Assembly: GCA_022706235.1 (NCBI GenBank)
Contig: JAKJCY010000005.1
Coordinates: forward strand, 9,922-57,908
Reading direction: 5' to 3'
DNA from: Candidatus Hydrogenedentota bacterium
GTDB lineage: Bacteria > Hydrogenedentota > Hydrogenedentia > Hydrogenedentales > CAITNO01
Length of the DNA: 47,987 nt
This document shows positions 27,387 to 36,073 of the stretch, in pieces. The notes beneath the pieces were generated by a model. That model did no database searches. It was not told the origin of the DNA and was given only the letters and a program-made list of their open reading frames with translations. The position numbers were made by a program, and so were the translations under genes. The number at the start of each line of letters is the position of its first letter. Positions within the stretch are counted from its first letter, which is position 1.

Positions 27387-28616
27387 CTATCGTCTGCGGA
27401 GCAGGCTTCTTCCGCGCCTTCGCTTGGGAACCACGCTACGGGCTGCCAGGTCAGGCGGCTTGTAGATGGACAGAATTTTCGGCGCGCCGTCGTAGATGCG
27501 CCGTTCGATATTGTAGCCCAGGGCTTGCTCGATGGCGGCCAGCGCGGCATGATCATTGGGGGTGACCAGCGTGATGGCGTCGCCCTCGCGCTCGGCGCGC
27601 GCCGTGCGGCCGATGCGATGCACATAGTCATCCGGATTTTCCGGGATGTCATAATTGATGACATGGGAGATGTCGTCTATGTCCAGGCCGCGGGCCGCCA
27701 CATCCGTGGCGACCAGTATCTTGTATTTGCGGGAGCGGAACCCTTCCAGAGCGCGCTGACGCTGTGTCTGGGGCAGGTCGCCGTGGATAATCGCCGTCTT
27801 ATGTTTGCTGCCTTTCAGTGCCCGGCCCACCCGTTCGGTCCGGCGTATGGTGCGCAGAAAAATCAGCGCGGAGTCGATGCTTTCCTCTTCCATGAGTTGA
27901 AGCAGGATGCGGGGCTTTTCATCTTCCCGCACCGGGATGACCAGCTGGCGCACGCTGGCGACCGGCTTGGCGGTAAATCCCACTTCGATGCGTTCCGGAC
28001 TATGCATCATGTCGCGGGCTAGCCGATCCAGGGTCGGCGCGAAGGTGGCGGAAAACATCAGGGTCTGGCGTTTTTGCGGCAGCAATTTGACAATCTTCCG
28101 GATATCCGGAAGGAATCCCATGTCCAGCATGCGGTCGGCTTCATCGAAGACGAGGATCTCGAGATGCTCGAAGTTAAGGTTCTTGCGGGAGAGATGGTCC
28201 AGCAGGCGTCCCGGCGTGGCCACGATAATTTCGCAGCCGCGCGTGAGTTTTTCGATTTGCCCGTGCATTCCCACGCCGCCGTAAACCGCGACGCTATGCA
28301 TCTTGAAGGGCTTGCACAACGCCTGCATCACGGACTCCACTTGGGCGCATAATTCGCGGGTAGGCGCCAGGACCAGCATGCGATTCGAACCGGACTTTTT
28401 GCGGGCCAGCCGGGTCAGGCTGGGAAGGGAAAATGCCAGGGTCTTCCCCGTGCCGGTCTGGGCGGTGGCAACAATATCGCGGCCTTCCAACGCGGCAGGG
28501 ATGGCTTGCGCCTGTACGGGGGAGGGGTCGGTGATTTTCATCTCCTGCAACACAGTCAGGCATCGGGGATCAAGTTCGAAATCACTGAAGTTAAGTGGTT
28601 TGGAAGTGTCTATCAT
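27387..28616 (-). CDS. rhlE: DEAD-box RNA helicase, RhlE-like
   Basis: 409 residues with all core motifs: Q-motif (F at 10, then SPVQAQAIP), Walker A (AQTGTGKT at 52-59), PTRELCAQ, TPGRLL, DEAD (VFDEADRML), SAT (MFSATFAP), DVAARGLDID and HRIGRTARA. A short basic tail (VVPKRRRGRSLLRRR) resembles RhlE/CsdA-type helicases that act on rRNA structure or in the degradosome. The symbol reflects the closest subfamily by eye; other DEAD-box subfamilies are not excluded. Confidence 0.9.
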   Translation of the reverse strand: MIDTSKPLNFSDFELDPRCLTVLQEMKITDPSPVQAQAIPAALEGRDIVATAQTGTGKTLAFSLPSLTRLARKKSGSNRMLVLAPTRELCAQVESVMQALCKPFKMHSVAVYGGVGMHGQIEKLTRGCEIIVATPGRLLDHLSRKNLNFEHLEILVFDEADRMLDMGFLPDIRKIVKLLPQKRQTLMFSATFAPTLDRLARDMMHSPERIEVGFTAKPVASVRQLVIPVREDEKPRILLQLMEEESIDSALIFLRTIRRTERVGRALKGSKHKTAIIHGDLPQTQRQRALEGFRSRKYKILVATDVAARGLDIDDISHVINYDIPENPDDYVHRIGRTARAEREGDAITLVTPNDHAALAAIEQALGYNIERRIYDGAPKILSIYKPPDLAARSVVPKRRRGRSLLRRR

Positions 28617-28762
28617 AGGGAACGTATTATAGCATAACGGGCGGGGTAATTGCAGATCGCACTTTGCGCCGACGCCTGCCGAAATGGTTTTTGTCGTTTC
28701 ATGCGTGCTATGCTTTCAGGGGGAAGGCGGGGGATAGGCCCCTGTGCCGGGAAAGATACCTC

Positions 28763-29959
28763 TTGGAACGTTCGCTTAAAATACGCCTGTCCGTCATGAT
28801 GTTCCTCCAATATGTGGTGCCCGGGGCGACCACACCCATTTTGAGCCTGTACCTGAAGGACCATCTCGGATTTTCGGCTTCCCAGGCCGGCGTGATTATG
28901 GCCATGCCGGCGGCCGCCGCCATTATTGCGCCCCTGCTGGCGTCCCGGTTGGCGGACCGCTGGATCAGCGCCTCGCGCATGCTCCTGCTTTGCCACCTGT
29001 CTGCGGGCCTGCTGATGCTGGCGCTCTACCAGGTGCGGACCTTTCCGGTATTTGTGGCTCTTTTTTTCGTTTGGGGCATGTGTTTCGCGCCCACCTTCGG
29101 CCTTACCAACGCCGTGGCGCTCCATCATACGGCGGACGCGCGGCGGGATTTCGGCGGCATCCGCCTGTGGGGCACCATGGGATGGCTCGCGGTCGCCTGG
29201 GCGTTCGGGTATTTCTGGATGCGCGGCGCGCCCGCCGGGGTGAGGCTGCCCCACGCGCTGCCCGTTTCCGGGCTGGCCTCGCTGGTCCTGGCGGCGTTTG
29301 CCTTGACCCTGCGCGATTCCCCCGTCGGCACCGGCACCGCCGCGGACTACGGCAAAGTGCTCCGGCTCTTTCTGCGGCCTGAAATGTTTTTGCTTTGTGT
29401 GCTTAACCTGCTCAACGGCGCCTGCCACCAATTCTATTATTTCGGGATGAGCCCTTACCTCAGCCAGACCCGGTTTCCCGATCGCTTTATCATGCCTGGC
29501 ATGAGCATCGGCCAGCTGTCCGAGGTCCTGGTACTGGGGCTGCTGGGCTGGTTTCTGGCGCGCATGTCCATGAAAACCGCCATGTTCATCGGGGTGCTGG
29601 CCCAGGGCCTGCGGATGGTCCTGTTCGCTTTCGCCCCGAATCATGCCACCGTATTGGGGGGCATCGCTCTGCACGGGTTTTGTTATGCGTTCTTCTTTAC
29701 CGCGGCCTACCTGTATGTGGAATCACACAGCACTCGTGATACCCGCGCGGGCGCGCAACAAGTGCTGACCATCATGATATCGGGCGCGGGCACCCTGGCG
29801 GGATTCCTGGCGGCGGGCTGGACGGCGCAATACCTGACCCATTCCTCCACCGGCCTGACGGATTACCGCGCGTTCTGGCTGGTGCCCGCCGGCTTGTGCG
29901 CCGTCATCTGTGTCTGGCTTCTCCTGGGATTTCACGAGCGCCCGGGGCCTGAAAAGTAG
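28763..29959 (+). CDS. MFS transporter, nucleoside:H+ symporter-like
   Basis: 398 residues from a TTG at 28763, chosen because relatives start with a short basic stretch before LSVMMFLQ. The longer frame from 28664 adds an Arg/Cys-rich tail, and ATG 28796 is another option. About twelve membrane helices are visible. SLKIRLSVMMFLQYVVPGATTPILSLYL and FGGIRLWGTMGWL are typical of the Nuc_H_symport/MFS_1-like group (E. coli NupG/XapB relatives). Probable substrate: a nucleoside or sugar. It stands alone, divergent from the helicase. Confidence 0.82.
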   Translation: MERSLKIRLSVMMFLQYVVPGATTPILSLYLKDHLGFSASQAGVIMAMPAAAAIIAPLLASRLADRWISASRMLLLCHLSAGLLMLALYQVRTFPVFVALFFVWGMCFAPTFGLTNAVALHHTADARRDFGGIRLWGTMGWLAVAWAFGYFWMRGAPAGVRLPHALPVSGLASLVLAAFALTLRDSPVGTGTAADYGKVLRLFLRPEMFLLCVLNLLNGACHQFYYFGMSPYLSQTRFPDRFIMPGMSIGQLSEVLVLGLLGWFLARMSMKTAMFIGVLAQGLRMVLFAFAPNHATVLGGIALHGFCYAFFFTAAYLYVESHSTRDTRAGAQQVLTIMISGAGTLAGFLAAGWTAQYLTHSSTGLTDYRAFWLVPAGLCAVICVWLLLGFHERPGPEK

Positions 29960-29977
29960 CCCCTTCCCTGAGAGCGT

Positions 29978-30550
29978 TTACTTTGGGGACTGCTCTTCCT
30001 CATTACGGGGCGGTGCCGTGCCCTCCCATGGGGCTGCGGATACGGGGTGTTCCGTGGTCTTGCTTCTCAGCAGGGCGCTCAGGGAAAAGAGGGGCATTTT
30101 TCGAAATACTCTGGAGCCGGAAAACAGGTAATACCGCAGGATCAGTTGTACCAGGTAGCCCCAGGTCAGGACTTTAATACCGATCATTCCCAAAATCAGA
30201 TTCCTGTAGAACGGGATGGGTATGTGCAGGTACACGGGGGTTTGTTCTATTTGAAGGGGGAGGAAGGCGGCAAAGGCGAGCAGGAACGTTTGTACGCTCT
30301 TGCCGAAGGCAATATCGTCCTTGTCGCCGGATTCGCGACAGCGCTGATACGTGAACCACCCCACAAAACCGGCGCAGGAAAAGGTGATAAACCAGGGAGT
30401 ATTGGTGAGCGCCTGATGGGTGCTGACCTGTCCCAGTTCGCGCAGGATAAAGAAAAAGGCTTCCGGGAGAAGCCCCGCAAGCAAAATAAGCCACCAAAGA
30501 AAGGTTGCCAGGCTGTCCCAGACATCAGGACTATGTCTATTATCTATCAC
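29978..30550 (-). CDS. Membrane protein of unknown function
   Basis: 190 residues from a GTG at 30550 that has GGGA about seven bases upstream; an in-frame GTG at 30622 would add a Cys/Arg-rich 24-residue tail. There are four hydrophobic segments (LATFLWWLILLAGLLPEAFF; WFITFSCAGFVGWF; TFLLAFAAFLPL; LILGMIGIKVLTWGYLVQLIL) and a charged C-terminal tail. I do not recognise a family. The gene is convergent with the MFS transporter, stops 18 bases apart. Confidence 0.6.
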   Translation of the reverse strand: MIDNRHSPDVWDSLATFLWWLILLAGLLPEAFFFILRELGQVSTHQALTNTPWFITFSCAGFVGWFTYQRCRESGDKDDIAFGKSVQTFLLAFAAFLPLQIEQTPVYLHIPIPFYRNLILGMIGIKVLTWGYLVQLILRYYLFSGSRVFRKMPLFSLSALLRSKTTEHPVSAAPWEGTAPPRNEEEQSPK

Positions 30551-30717
30551 GTATATTTCCCGGCAACAACGTACTGTGCTGCCTGCAGTTACGGATGCAC
30601 TCGCTGTTTTCCCCACTTCCACGCTGATTAAGAAGGCGCGTATAGTGTACCTGTCGACGGCGGGTTGATGCCACTTTTAACTCGTTTGCCATGTTCCTGT
30701 CGCAGTTTCCGGCACCC

Positions 30718-31725
30718 TCAGCCCCGGTGAAGGGTCAAAATCACCGCTTCCGGGGGGCAATTATACCGCACCGGCAAATCCGTTGTTCCCAGGCCGGTGG
30801 TGGTATAGCCCTGCATGTCGCCGTGACGCCACAGCCCCATGGCCTGTTCGCGGGTGCAGGCGGCGTTTTTACTCAGGGCGCCCAACAGGGGCAGGCGGAT
30901 CTGTCCGCCATGGGTATGCCCCGTCAGGTAGAGGGAGACGCCGGCTTTTTCCGCCTTGGAGATGCGCTCGGGCGTGTGGGACAACAAAAGAATGAAGGCG
31001 CCTTCGGGGGCGTCCTGCACGGCGAGGTCCAACCGGTCGCAGCCGTAGTTATGCGGGTCGTCGATACCGCAAACCCAGAGGACAGCCCGGCCTGCGTTGA
31101 TGGCCGCGCCTTCATTATAGAGCACGGGAATGCCCGCGGATTCCAACACGTCCGCCACCTGCATGATATCGTGATTGCCCATGCAGGCCACCGTGCCATG
31201 GCGGCTGCTGATTCCGGAAAGAATCTGCCGCAACTGTTCGGGAATGTGGTCCAGGGGGCCATAATAGCCCCAGCGATAATCGCCGGTCAGCACGCATAAA
31301 TCCACGTCCACGCCGACCACCAGTGCGGCCGCTTTGGCGGCGAATTCAGGGCGCAGGCGCGGCAGGTGCAGGTCGGATAACTGCAGAATGCGGAAACCGG
31401 ACAGGTCTTGAGGCAGGTTGGGCATGACGATGTCGCGGTGGACGAGGCGCAGGTCCATGGCGTTTTGGCGTCCCCGTTCATAGAGGCCGGCAAGCACCAG
31501 GGCCCACCGGAGCGCTTCCATGCCAATACCGCGCCACCAGATCACGGGAGACAGTTCATCCTTGTTTTGTTGGTGCGGGCGGAAACGGGCTTCGCCCTTG
31601 AGCCGCCTGGCCATGAAATCCGCGGCGCGCACCAAGACCGGCTGCCGGGCGAGAAGCGCTTCGGTAAGCAGGCCCGCCCCGGGCGGCGCCGGCACGGGGT
31701 TCGATGTAGTTACGGTCATCTCCAC
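30718..31725 (-). CDS. Calcineurin-like metallophosphoesterase
   Basis: 335 residues, GTG start (AGAGG nine bases upstream). After an N-terminal segment of about 100 residues comes the phosphoesterase core with all metal motifs: QLSDLHLPRL, LTGDYR, GNHD, LLLSHTPE and LTGHTHGGQIRLP. The layout resembles the YaeI/YkuE group (membrane-linked lipid phosphoesterases such as UDP-diacylglucosamine hydrolase relatives), but there is no obvious signal peptide. Substrate unknown. Confidence 0.87.
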   Translation of the reverse strand: MEMTVTTSNPVPAPPGAGLLTEALLARQPVLVRAADFMARRLKGEARFRPHQQNKDELSPVIWWRGIGMEALRWALVLAGLYERGRQNAMDLRLVHRDIVMPNLPQDLSGFRILQLSDLHLPRLRPEFAAKAAALVVGVDVDLCVLTGDYRWGYYGPLDHIPEQLRQILSGISSRHGTVACMGNHDIMQVADVLESAGIPVLYNEGAAINAGRAVLWVCGIDDPHNYGCDRLDLAVQDAPEGAFILLLSHTPERISKAEKAGVSLYLTGHTHGGQIRLPLLGALSKNAACTREQAMGLWRHGDMQGYTTTGLGTTDLPVRYNCPPEAVILTLHRG

Positions 31726-31994
31726 CGTTTCATACCTCTGGTACTCCTATCCTGTAAAGAGAAGTCCCCCGGAAAGACGATGTTGCCTTACGTCTGTTCT
31801 CAAGACGGGGATTGTACCTTGTCTTCGGGCGGAACTCCAACCGTCTGTCGGTCCCGTCACCGTACAGCCGCGGGCAAAGCACTTTTGTTTGTTTTTTACC
31901 CGATACATTATACTCAGCGCTGTGCCTGTGTTTACAGGTATCCACCACACGCTGGACGATACCATTTGATTTTCCCATGGGAATAGGCCTGATT

Positions 31995-32720
31995 ATGCGA
32001 TTGCTTGACTTCAGTTATGCCGACCCTTGCCGCAACCTTGCCCTGGATGAGGTCTTGCTTGAAATGGTGGCCTCCGGTGCGGCGCCCGACACGCTGCGAT
32101 TCTGGGAAAGCCCGGCCGTATTTGTGGTCATCGGTTCCAGCCAGCGGGTCCAGCTGGAGGCGCATGAATCCAACTGCCTGCGTGACGGGGTGCCCATCCT
32201 GCGCCGGTGTTCCGCCGGTGGCGCCGTGTTGCAGGGACCGGGTTCCCTTAACTTCGCGTTAGCCCTCTCCTACAAGCACTTTCCGGAAACAGCCTCACTG
32301 CATGCCTCCTACGACTTTATTCTGGGGCGTGTAACGGCGGCCTTGTGCGACCTGGGAATGCAGGTAGAGCGACAGGGGATTTCGGACCTCGCCATAGGAG
32401 GTATGAAATGCTCCGGTAACGCCCAGCGCCGCAAGCGCAACGCCTGCCTGCATCACGGAACCCTGTTGTACGGGGTGGAGCCCGGGCTCATGGGGCGCTA
32501 TCTGACGGAACCGGAGGACCGCCCCGACTACCGGGGCGTGCGCGGCCATGACGAATTTGTGCAGGCTGTGGCAGTCGCGCCGGCCCGGTTGCGCGAAGCG
32601 ATACGGCGGGCCTTCTGCCCGGCGGCGTTGCCCGAAACCGTATCGTCTGCGGAAGAGGCGGACGTGGAACGGCTCGCCCTCGACAAGTACAATTCCCGGG
32701 ACTGGAATTATCGCCGCTAG
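31995..32720 (+). CDS. Lipoate-protein ligase A-like protein
   Basis: 241 residues from ATG 31995. A BPL/LplA/LipB-fold domain: RRCSAGGAVLQGPGSLNFAL corresponds to the lipoyl-AMP loop, and GGMKCSGNAQRRKRNACLHHGTLL carries the conserved catalytic-type Lys and the following GNAQRR. It lacks the C-terminal accessory domain of E. coli LplA, like LipM/LplJ-type small ligases or octanoyltransferases. It would attach lipoate or octanoate to E2/H-protein domains. Its stop lies six bases from the convergent stop of the Tat-exported oxidoreductase. Confidence 0.8.
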   Translation: MRLLDFSYADPCRNLALDEVLLEMVASGAAPDTLRFWESPAVFVVIGSSQRVQLEAHESNCLRDGVPILRRCSAGGAVLQGPGSLNFALALSYKHFPETASLHASYDFILGRVTAALCDLGMQVERQGISDLAIGGMKCSGNAQRRKRNACLHHGTLLYGVEPGLMGRYLTEPEDRPDYRGVRGHDEFVQAVAVAPARLREAIRRAFCPAALPETVSSAEEADVERLALDKYNSRDWNYRR

Positions 32721-32725
32721 CGGGT

Positions 32726-34054
32726 TCAGGCCTTCCGCCGGCTGTACGGCAGCGTCCAGGGCGCGCGATAAGGGCAGCCCACCAGAGCGTCCGCCTCCGG
32801 GTTGTTGGTTACCCGTTCGGCCTCGGCATCCCAGTGCACTTCCGCGCCCGTGCGCAGCGCCAAGTTGCCGAGGTGCGCAACCGTTGAAACGAAGTGGCCC
32901 ACTTCGAAATTCATGATGGGGGCTTCCCGGGTGCGCATGCAGTCCAGGAAATTGCGCACATGGGCCGGGCGCGCGTCCGCCGTGTTTTCCTTCTTGATGG
33001 GCTCCAAATCCTTTTTCTTGGGCTCGGGAATGAATTCCCAACCGCCTTCGCGGATGATGACCGTGCCCTCGGTGCCGCAGAAGAGCATGCCGTGAGGCTG
33101 GCCGCCGGGCCCGAGGCCGCCCACCATCTGGTGTTCGAAAATCAGCATGTAGTCCTTGAATTCATACAGGGCGGCCTGGGTGTCGGGCGTTTCGCTGTTG
33201 TCCTTCAGGGCGAACTTGCCGCCGGTGGAGCTGACCCGTTTCGGCATCTCGTAGCCCATGCCCCACTGGCACACGTTGAGCAGGTGGACGCCCCAGTCCG
33301 TCATCAGCCCGCCGGCATAATCCCAGAACCACCGGAAATTGAAATGGAAGCGATTCGGGTTGAAGGGGCGCGCGGGCGCGGGCCCCAGCCACATGTCGTA
33401 ATCCACGCCTTCGGGCGGCTCCGAATCCGGGGGCGTGCCGATGCCGCCCAGCCAGTCCAGGTACGCCCAGGTGCGCACCATGCGGACCTTGCCGAGATTA
33501 CCGGCATGAATAAACGCGATGGCCTCCTGGTAATGTTCGCCGCTGCGCCACTGGGTGCCCATCTGAACCACGCGCTTGTTGTCCTTCGCCGCTTCCACCA
33601 TGGCGCGGCCCTCGTCTATGGTCTTGCCCAGCGGTTTCTCGCAATACACGTCCTTGCCCGCCTGGCAGGCATACACGGTCGGCAGCGCATGCCAGTGGTC
33701 CGGTGTGGCGACCAGAATGGCATCCAGATCGTTCCGTTCAATGACGCGTCGGAAGTCCTTGACGATTTCGGGCGCCCGTCCGCGGCGGCCTTCAATCAAG
33801 CGCGCGGCCTCGGCCGTCATCTTGTCGTCAATGTCGCAGATGATGGGACATTCCACCTCCGGGTTGCGCAGGAAGGTGTCGATGTCGCCGCGTCCCATGC
33901 CGCCGCACCCGATGGCGCCGATTAAAATCTTGTCATTCGCGGAGACCGGTTTGTTTTCCGTGGCCGCAAACGCGCCCGCAGCGCCGCCCAGGGCCGAGGC
34001 CGCAAACACCATGGAGGACTGCTGTAAAAAATTGCGTCGTGAATAGTCTGTCAT
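32726..34054 (-). CDS. Tat-exported Gfo/Idh/MocA-family oxidoreductase
   Basis: 442 residues from ATG 34054, with GGGAG seven bases upstream. The N-terminus has a twin-arginine signal (YSRRNFLQQSS...ALGGAAGAFAA). Then come the Rossmann motif IGAIGCGGMGRGD, the family motif CEKPLG, and GGLMTDWGVHLLNV in the C-terminal domain. Tat export of a folded, cofactor-loaded NAD(P)-type oxidoreductase is a pattern I associate with Planctomycetes, Verrucomicrobia and Hydrogenedentes, where many copies occur. Sugar or glycoside oxidation in the periplasm is the usual inference. No partner gene is adjacent. Confidence 0.9.
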   Translation of the reverse strand: MTDYSRRNFLQQSSMVFAASALGGAAGAFAATENKPVSANDKILIGAIGCGGMGRGDIDTFLRNPEVECPIICDIDDKMTAEAARLIEGRRGRAPEIVKDFRRVIERNDLDAILVATPDHWHALPTVYACQAGKDVYCEKPLGKTIDEGRAMVEAAKDNKRVVQMGTQWRSGEHYQEAIAFIHAGNLGKVRMVRTWAYLDWLGGIGTPPDSEPPEGVDYDMWLGPAPARPFNPNRFHFNFRWFWDYAGGLMTDWGVHLLNVCQWGMGYEMPKRVSSTGGKFALKDNSETPDTQAALYEFKDYMLIFEHQMVGGLGPGGQPHGMLFCGTEGTVIIREGGWEFIPEPKKKDLEPIKKENTADARPAHVRNFLDCMRTREAPIMNFEVGHFVSTVAHLGNLALRTGAEVHWDAEAERVTNNPEADALVGCPYRAPWTLPYSRRKA

Positions 34055-34138
34055 GACAGATCTCCCGGTTAAGGTACAATGATTCATGGAAACCATGCTA
34101 ACGTGGGCTGTGCCCACAACCTAGAAAATGTATTCAGG

Positions 34139-34211
34139 GTATGTTGTTCACGCTTTAGCGTGCGGGTCGCGTCCAGGCCTTGAGGAGCACGCTAAAGCGT
34201 GAACAACATAC
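34139..34211. repeat. Perfect 25-bp inverted repeat
   Basis: The arms 34139-34163 (GTATGTTGTTCACGCTTTAG...) and 34187-34211 are exact reverse complements with a 23-base loop. It lies 85 bases upstream of the Tat-oxidoreductase start and has no terminator-like T-run at its base on the minus side. Its sequence is unrelated to the repeats at 8931 and 47780. Confidence 0.8.
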
Positions 34212-34263
34212 AACGCTTCTTGTTTTTTATAATAGAAAATTTCCGATTAGGTACTAATACCGC

Positions 34264-34338
34264 CGCCTTGACTGTAGCAAATCGTCAAGGCGTATGCAAA
34301 GCAGCGTACCTGCAACTGTGAGGGGTTTGGGAAAGCAG
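34264..34338 (+). promoter_or_regulatory. Structured leader ahead of the DUF4432 gene
   Basis: Three consecutive hairpins are possible: CGCCTTGAC/GTCAAGGCG (34264-34272 with 34284-34292, perfect nine pairs), GTATGC/GCGTAC around 34292-34309, and CTGC/GCAG around 34310-34338. A TATAAT at 34228-34233 could be the -10 element, but no -35 match precedes it. The gap 34055-34453 holds nothing else recognisable. A riboswitch class is not recognised. Confidence 0.35.
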
Positions 34339-34453
34339 GACAGGATAAATCGGTTGGGTTTGCTTTTTATCGTGTCAAGATGTACGATGTCACAGAACAG
34401 AAAAAAACATCAAGGCATGGTTTACCGCATGCCCCGTAGACAGGAGATCTTTT

Positions 34454-35578
34454 ATGCAGCTTCATGGCAAGAACTATTCGGTTTCGGCGTTGCGTAAACG
34501 CGTTGGCAACATGGACCAGCTGGGAGGCATTCAACTGGTGACGCTCGATGACGGCAATGAACGGCCGGTGCGTGCCGCGATTATCCGCACGGGCGGGGGG
34601 CTGGAAGTGACGGTACTGCCCGACCGGGGCATGGACATTGCCTCGGCTTATCATAATGGGCGCGCCATGGGGTGGCGCTCCACCACGGGCAGCGTGGCGC
34701 CGCAGTATTATGAGGCCGAGGGCTTCCGCTGGTTGCGCAGTTACTTCGGCGGGCTCATGACCACTTGCGGGCTTACGCGGGTCGGCGGGCCGGGTCCCGA
34801 CAGCGCTTTCCAGGGACAAGGCCTTCACGGGCGCATCAGCAACACGCCCGCCAGGAATCTGCAGGTGAGCCAGGCATGGGAAGGCAACGACTATGTGATG
34901 CGCATAACCGGAACGATGCGTGAGACCTCGGTCTTCGGCGAGAACCTGACGCTTACCCGCACGGTCAGCGCGATTTTGGGCGCCTCCTCTTTCCAGATTC
35001 ATGACGTGGTGGCAAACGAGGGATTCAAGCAGACGGGGCTGATGCTGTTGTATCACTGCAATATCGGCTGGCCGGCGGTGGATGCGGGATCACGCATCAT
35101 CGCGCCCAGCGCGCTCGTGGCCGCACGGGACGCGGAGGCGCGCGACGGCTTGGAACGGTGGCATCTCATGGACGCGCCCACCCATAATTACCGGGAGAAG
35201 TGTTATTATCATGACATGCGGGCTGACCGGCGCGGCCGGGTTACCGTGGCCATGGTGAATGACGGCTTTCCGCAAAACGGGTTCGGCGTCTACGTGTCTT
35301 ATTTTAAAAAAGAACTGCCCCGTTTCGTGCAATGGAAGCAAATGGGCGAACAGGATTACGTGTGCGGGTTTGAGCCGACCATTTGCACGGTGGAAGGCCG
35401 GGAACGGGAAGAGGAACTGGGCCTGCTCAACCAGTTAAAAGCCGGGGAACGCCGCGAATTCCATCTTGAATTCGGCGCGATTACCGAGGCGGAAACGGTG
35501 AAAACGCTGGAACGGAACGCCGGCGCCGTCAAGACCGCCTATGTGGATGGGTTTGAAGCCTTTGAAAAAGCGCGCTGA
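34454..35578 (+). CDS. DUF4432 family aldose 1-epimerase-like protein
   Basis: 374 residues from ATG 34454, with AGGAG seven bases upstream. It has the galactose-mutarotase-like pattern of DUF4432: VTVLPDRGMDIASAYHNGRAMGW, GLMTTCGLTRVGGP, GLHGRISNTPA, LLYHCNIGWP, and near the end VCGFEPTICTVEGRE. Relatives bind sugars and are thought to interconvert anomers or related sugar isomers. No signal peptide. It is convergent with tsaE, stops 12 bases apart. Confidence 0.82.
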   Translation: MQLHGKNYSVSALRKRVGNMDQLGGIQLVTLDDGNERPVRAAIIRTGGGLEVTVLPDRGMDIASAYHNGRAMGWRSTTGSVAPQYYEAEGFRWLRSYFGGLMTTCGLTRVGGPGPDSAFQGQGLHGRISNTPARNLQVSQAWEGNDYVMRITGTMRETSVFGENLTLTRTVSAILGASSFQIHDVVANEGFKQTGLMLLYHCNIGWPAVDAGSRIIAPSALVAARDAEARDGLERWHLMDAPTHNYREKCYYHDMRADRRGRVTVAMVNDGFPQNGFGVYVSYFKKELPRFVQWKQMGEQDYVCGFEPTICTVEGREREEELGLLNQLKAGERREFHLEFGAITEAETVKTLERNAGAVKTAYVDGFEAFEKAR

Positions 35579-35590
35579 CGCGACGCTGGT

Positions 35591-36073
35591 TTATGTCAAA
35601 CCCATGCGGTGGATTTCTTCCGCAAAGGCCGACCAGGGTTCGTCGTCAAGACAATGGTTTTCAAAACGCAGCAGGCGCGTGTCGCCGCCGCCATGTTCCA
35701 GAAACACATCAATCCGCCGGTCCGGAAGAAAACCCGCTGCCCGGTCCGCCCATTCAATCACGCAGATGCCGTCGGTTTCGATGATATCTTCGTAACCCAG
35801 GGTCAGTAATTCCTCCGCGCTGCGCAGGCGGTACAGGTCCAGGTGATACAGGATGCGGTCGTGGCCGTATTCGTTGACCAGAGTGAACGTTGGGCTATGG
35901 ACGGTCGCATTCCCTGTGAAATGGCGGGCCATGCCCCGCGTCAGGCAGGTTTTTCCTGTCGCCAAATCACCGTGAAGGGCGACTACCGCGCCGGGAACCA
36001 ACAAGGCGGCCAGCCGCGTTCCCAGGGCTTCCGTCTCTTCCACCCGGCGGGTTACACAGGTCAAACTATCCAT
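35591..36073 (-). CDS. tsaE: tRNA threonylcarbamoyladenosine biosynthesis ATPase
   Basis: 160 residues. The P-loop is HGDLATGKT (commonly GDLGAGKT), followed by SPTFTLVNEY, HLDLYRL and IEWADRA, the TsaE/YjeE hallmarks. TsaE is the ATPase that resets the TsaBD complex during t6A modification of tRNA position 37. Its start overlaps the glgA stop by eight bases, so its translation is probably coupled to glgA. No tsaB or tsaD is in the window. Confidence 0.93.
   Translation of the reverse strand: MDSLTCVTRRVEETEALGTRLAALLVPGAVVALHGDLATGKTCLTRGMARHFTGNATVHSPTFTLVNEYGHDRILYHLDLYRLRSAEELLTLGYEDIIETDGICVIEWADRAAGFLPDRRIDVFLEHGGGDTRLLRFENHCLDDEPWSAFAEEIHRMGLT

Noticed and set aside
26451..28022. 523-codon plus-strand frame across the WbsX-like and helicase genes
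   Set aside because: It spans two recognised minus-strand genes and the gap between them; a shadow of their codon bias.
28381..28400. GATTCGAACC suggestive of a tRNA T-loop on the minus strand
   Set aside because: Lies inside the helicase coding sequence with no cloverleaf around it.
34212..34453. Cobalamin-type riboswitch
   Set aside because: The B12-box and the GGGAA...GCCACTG pattern are absent; only generic hairpins are seen.
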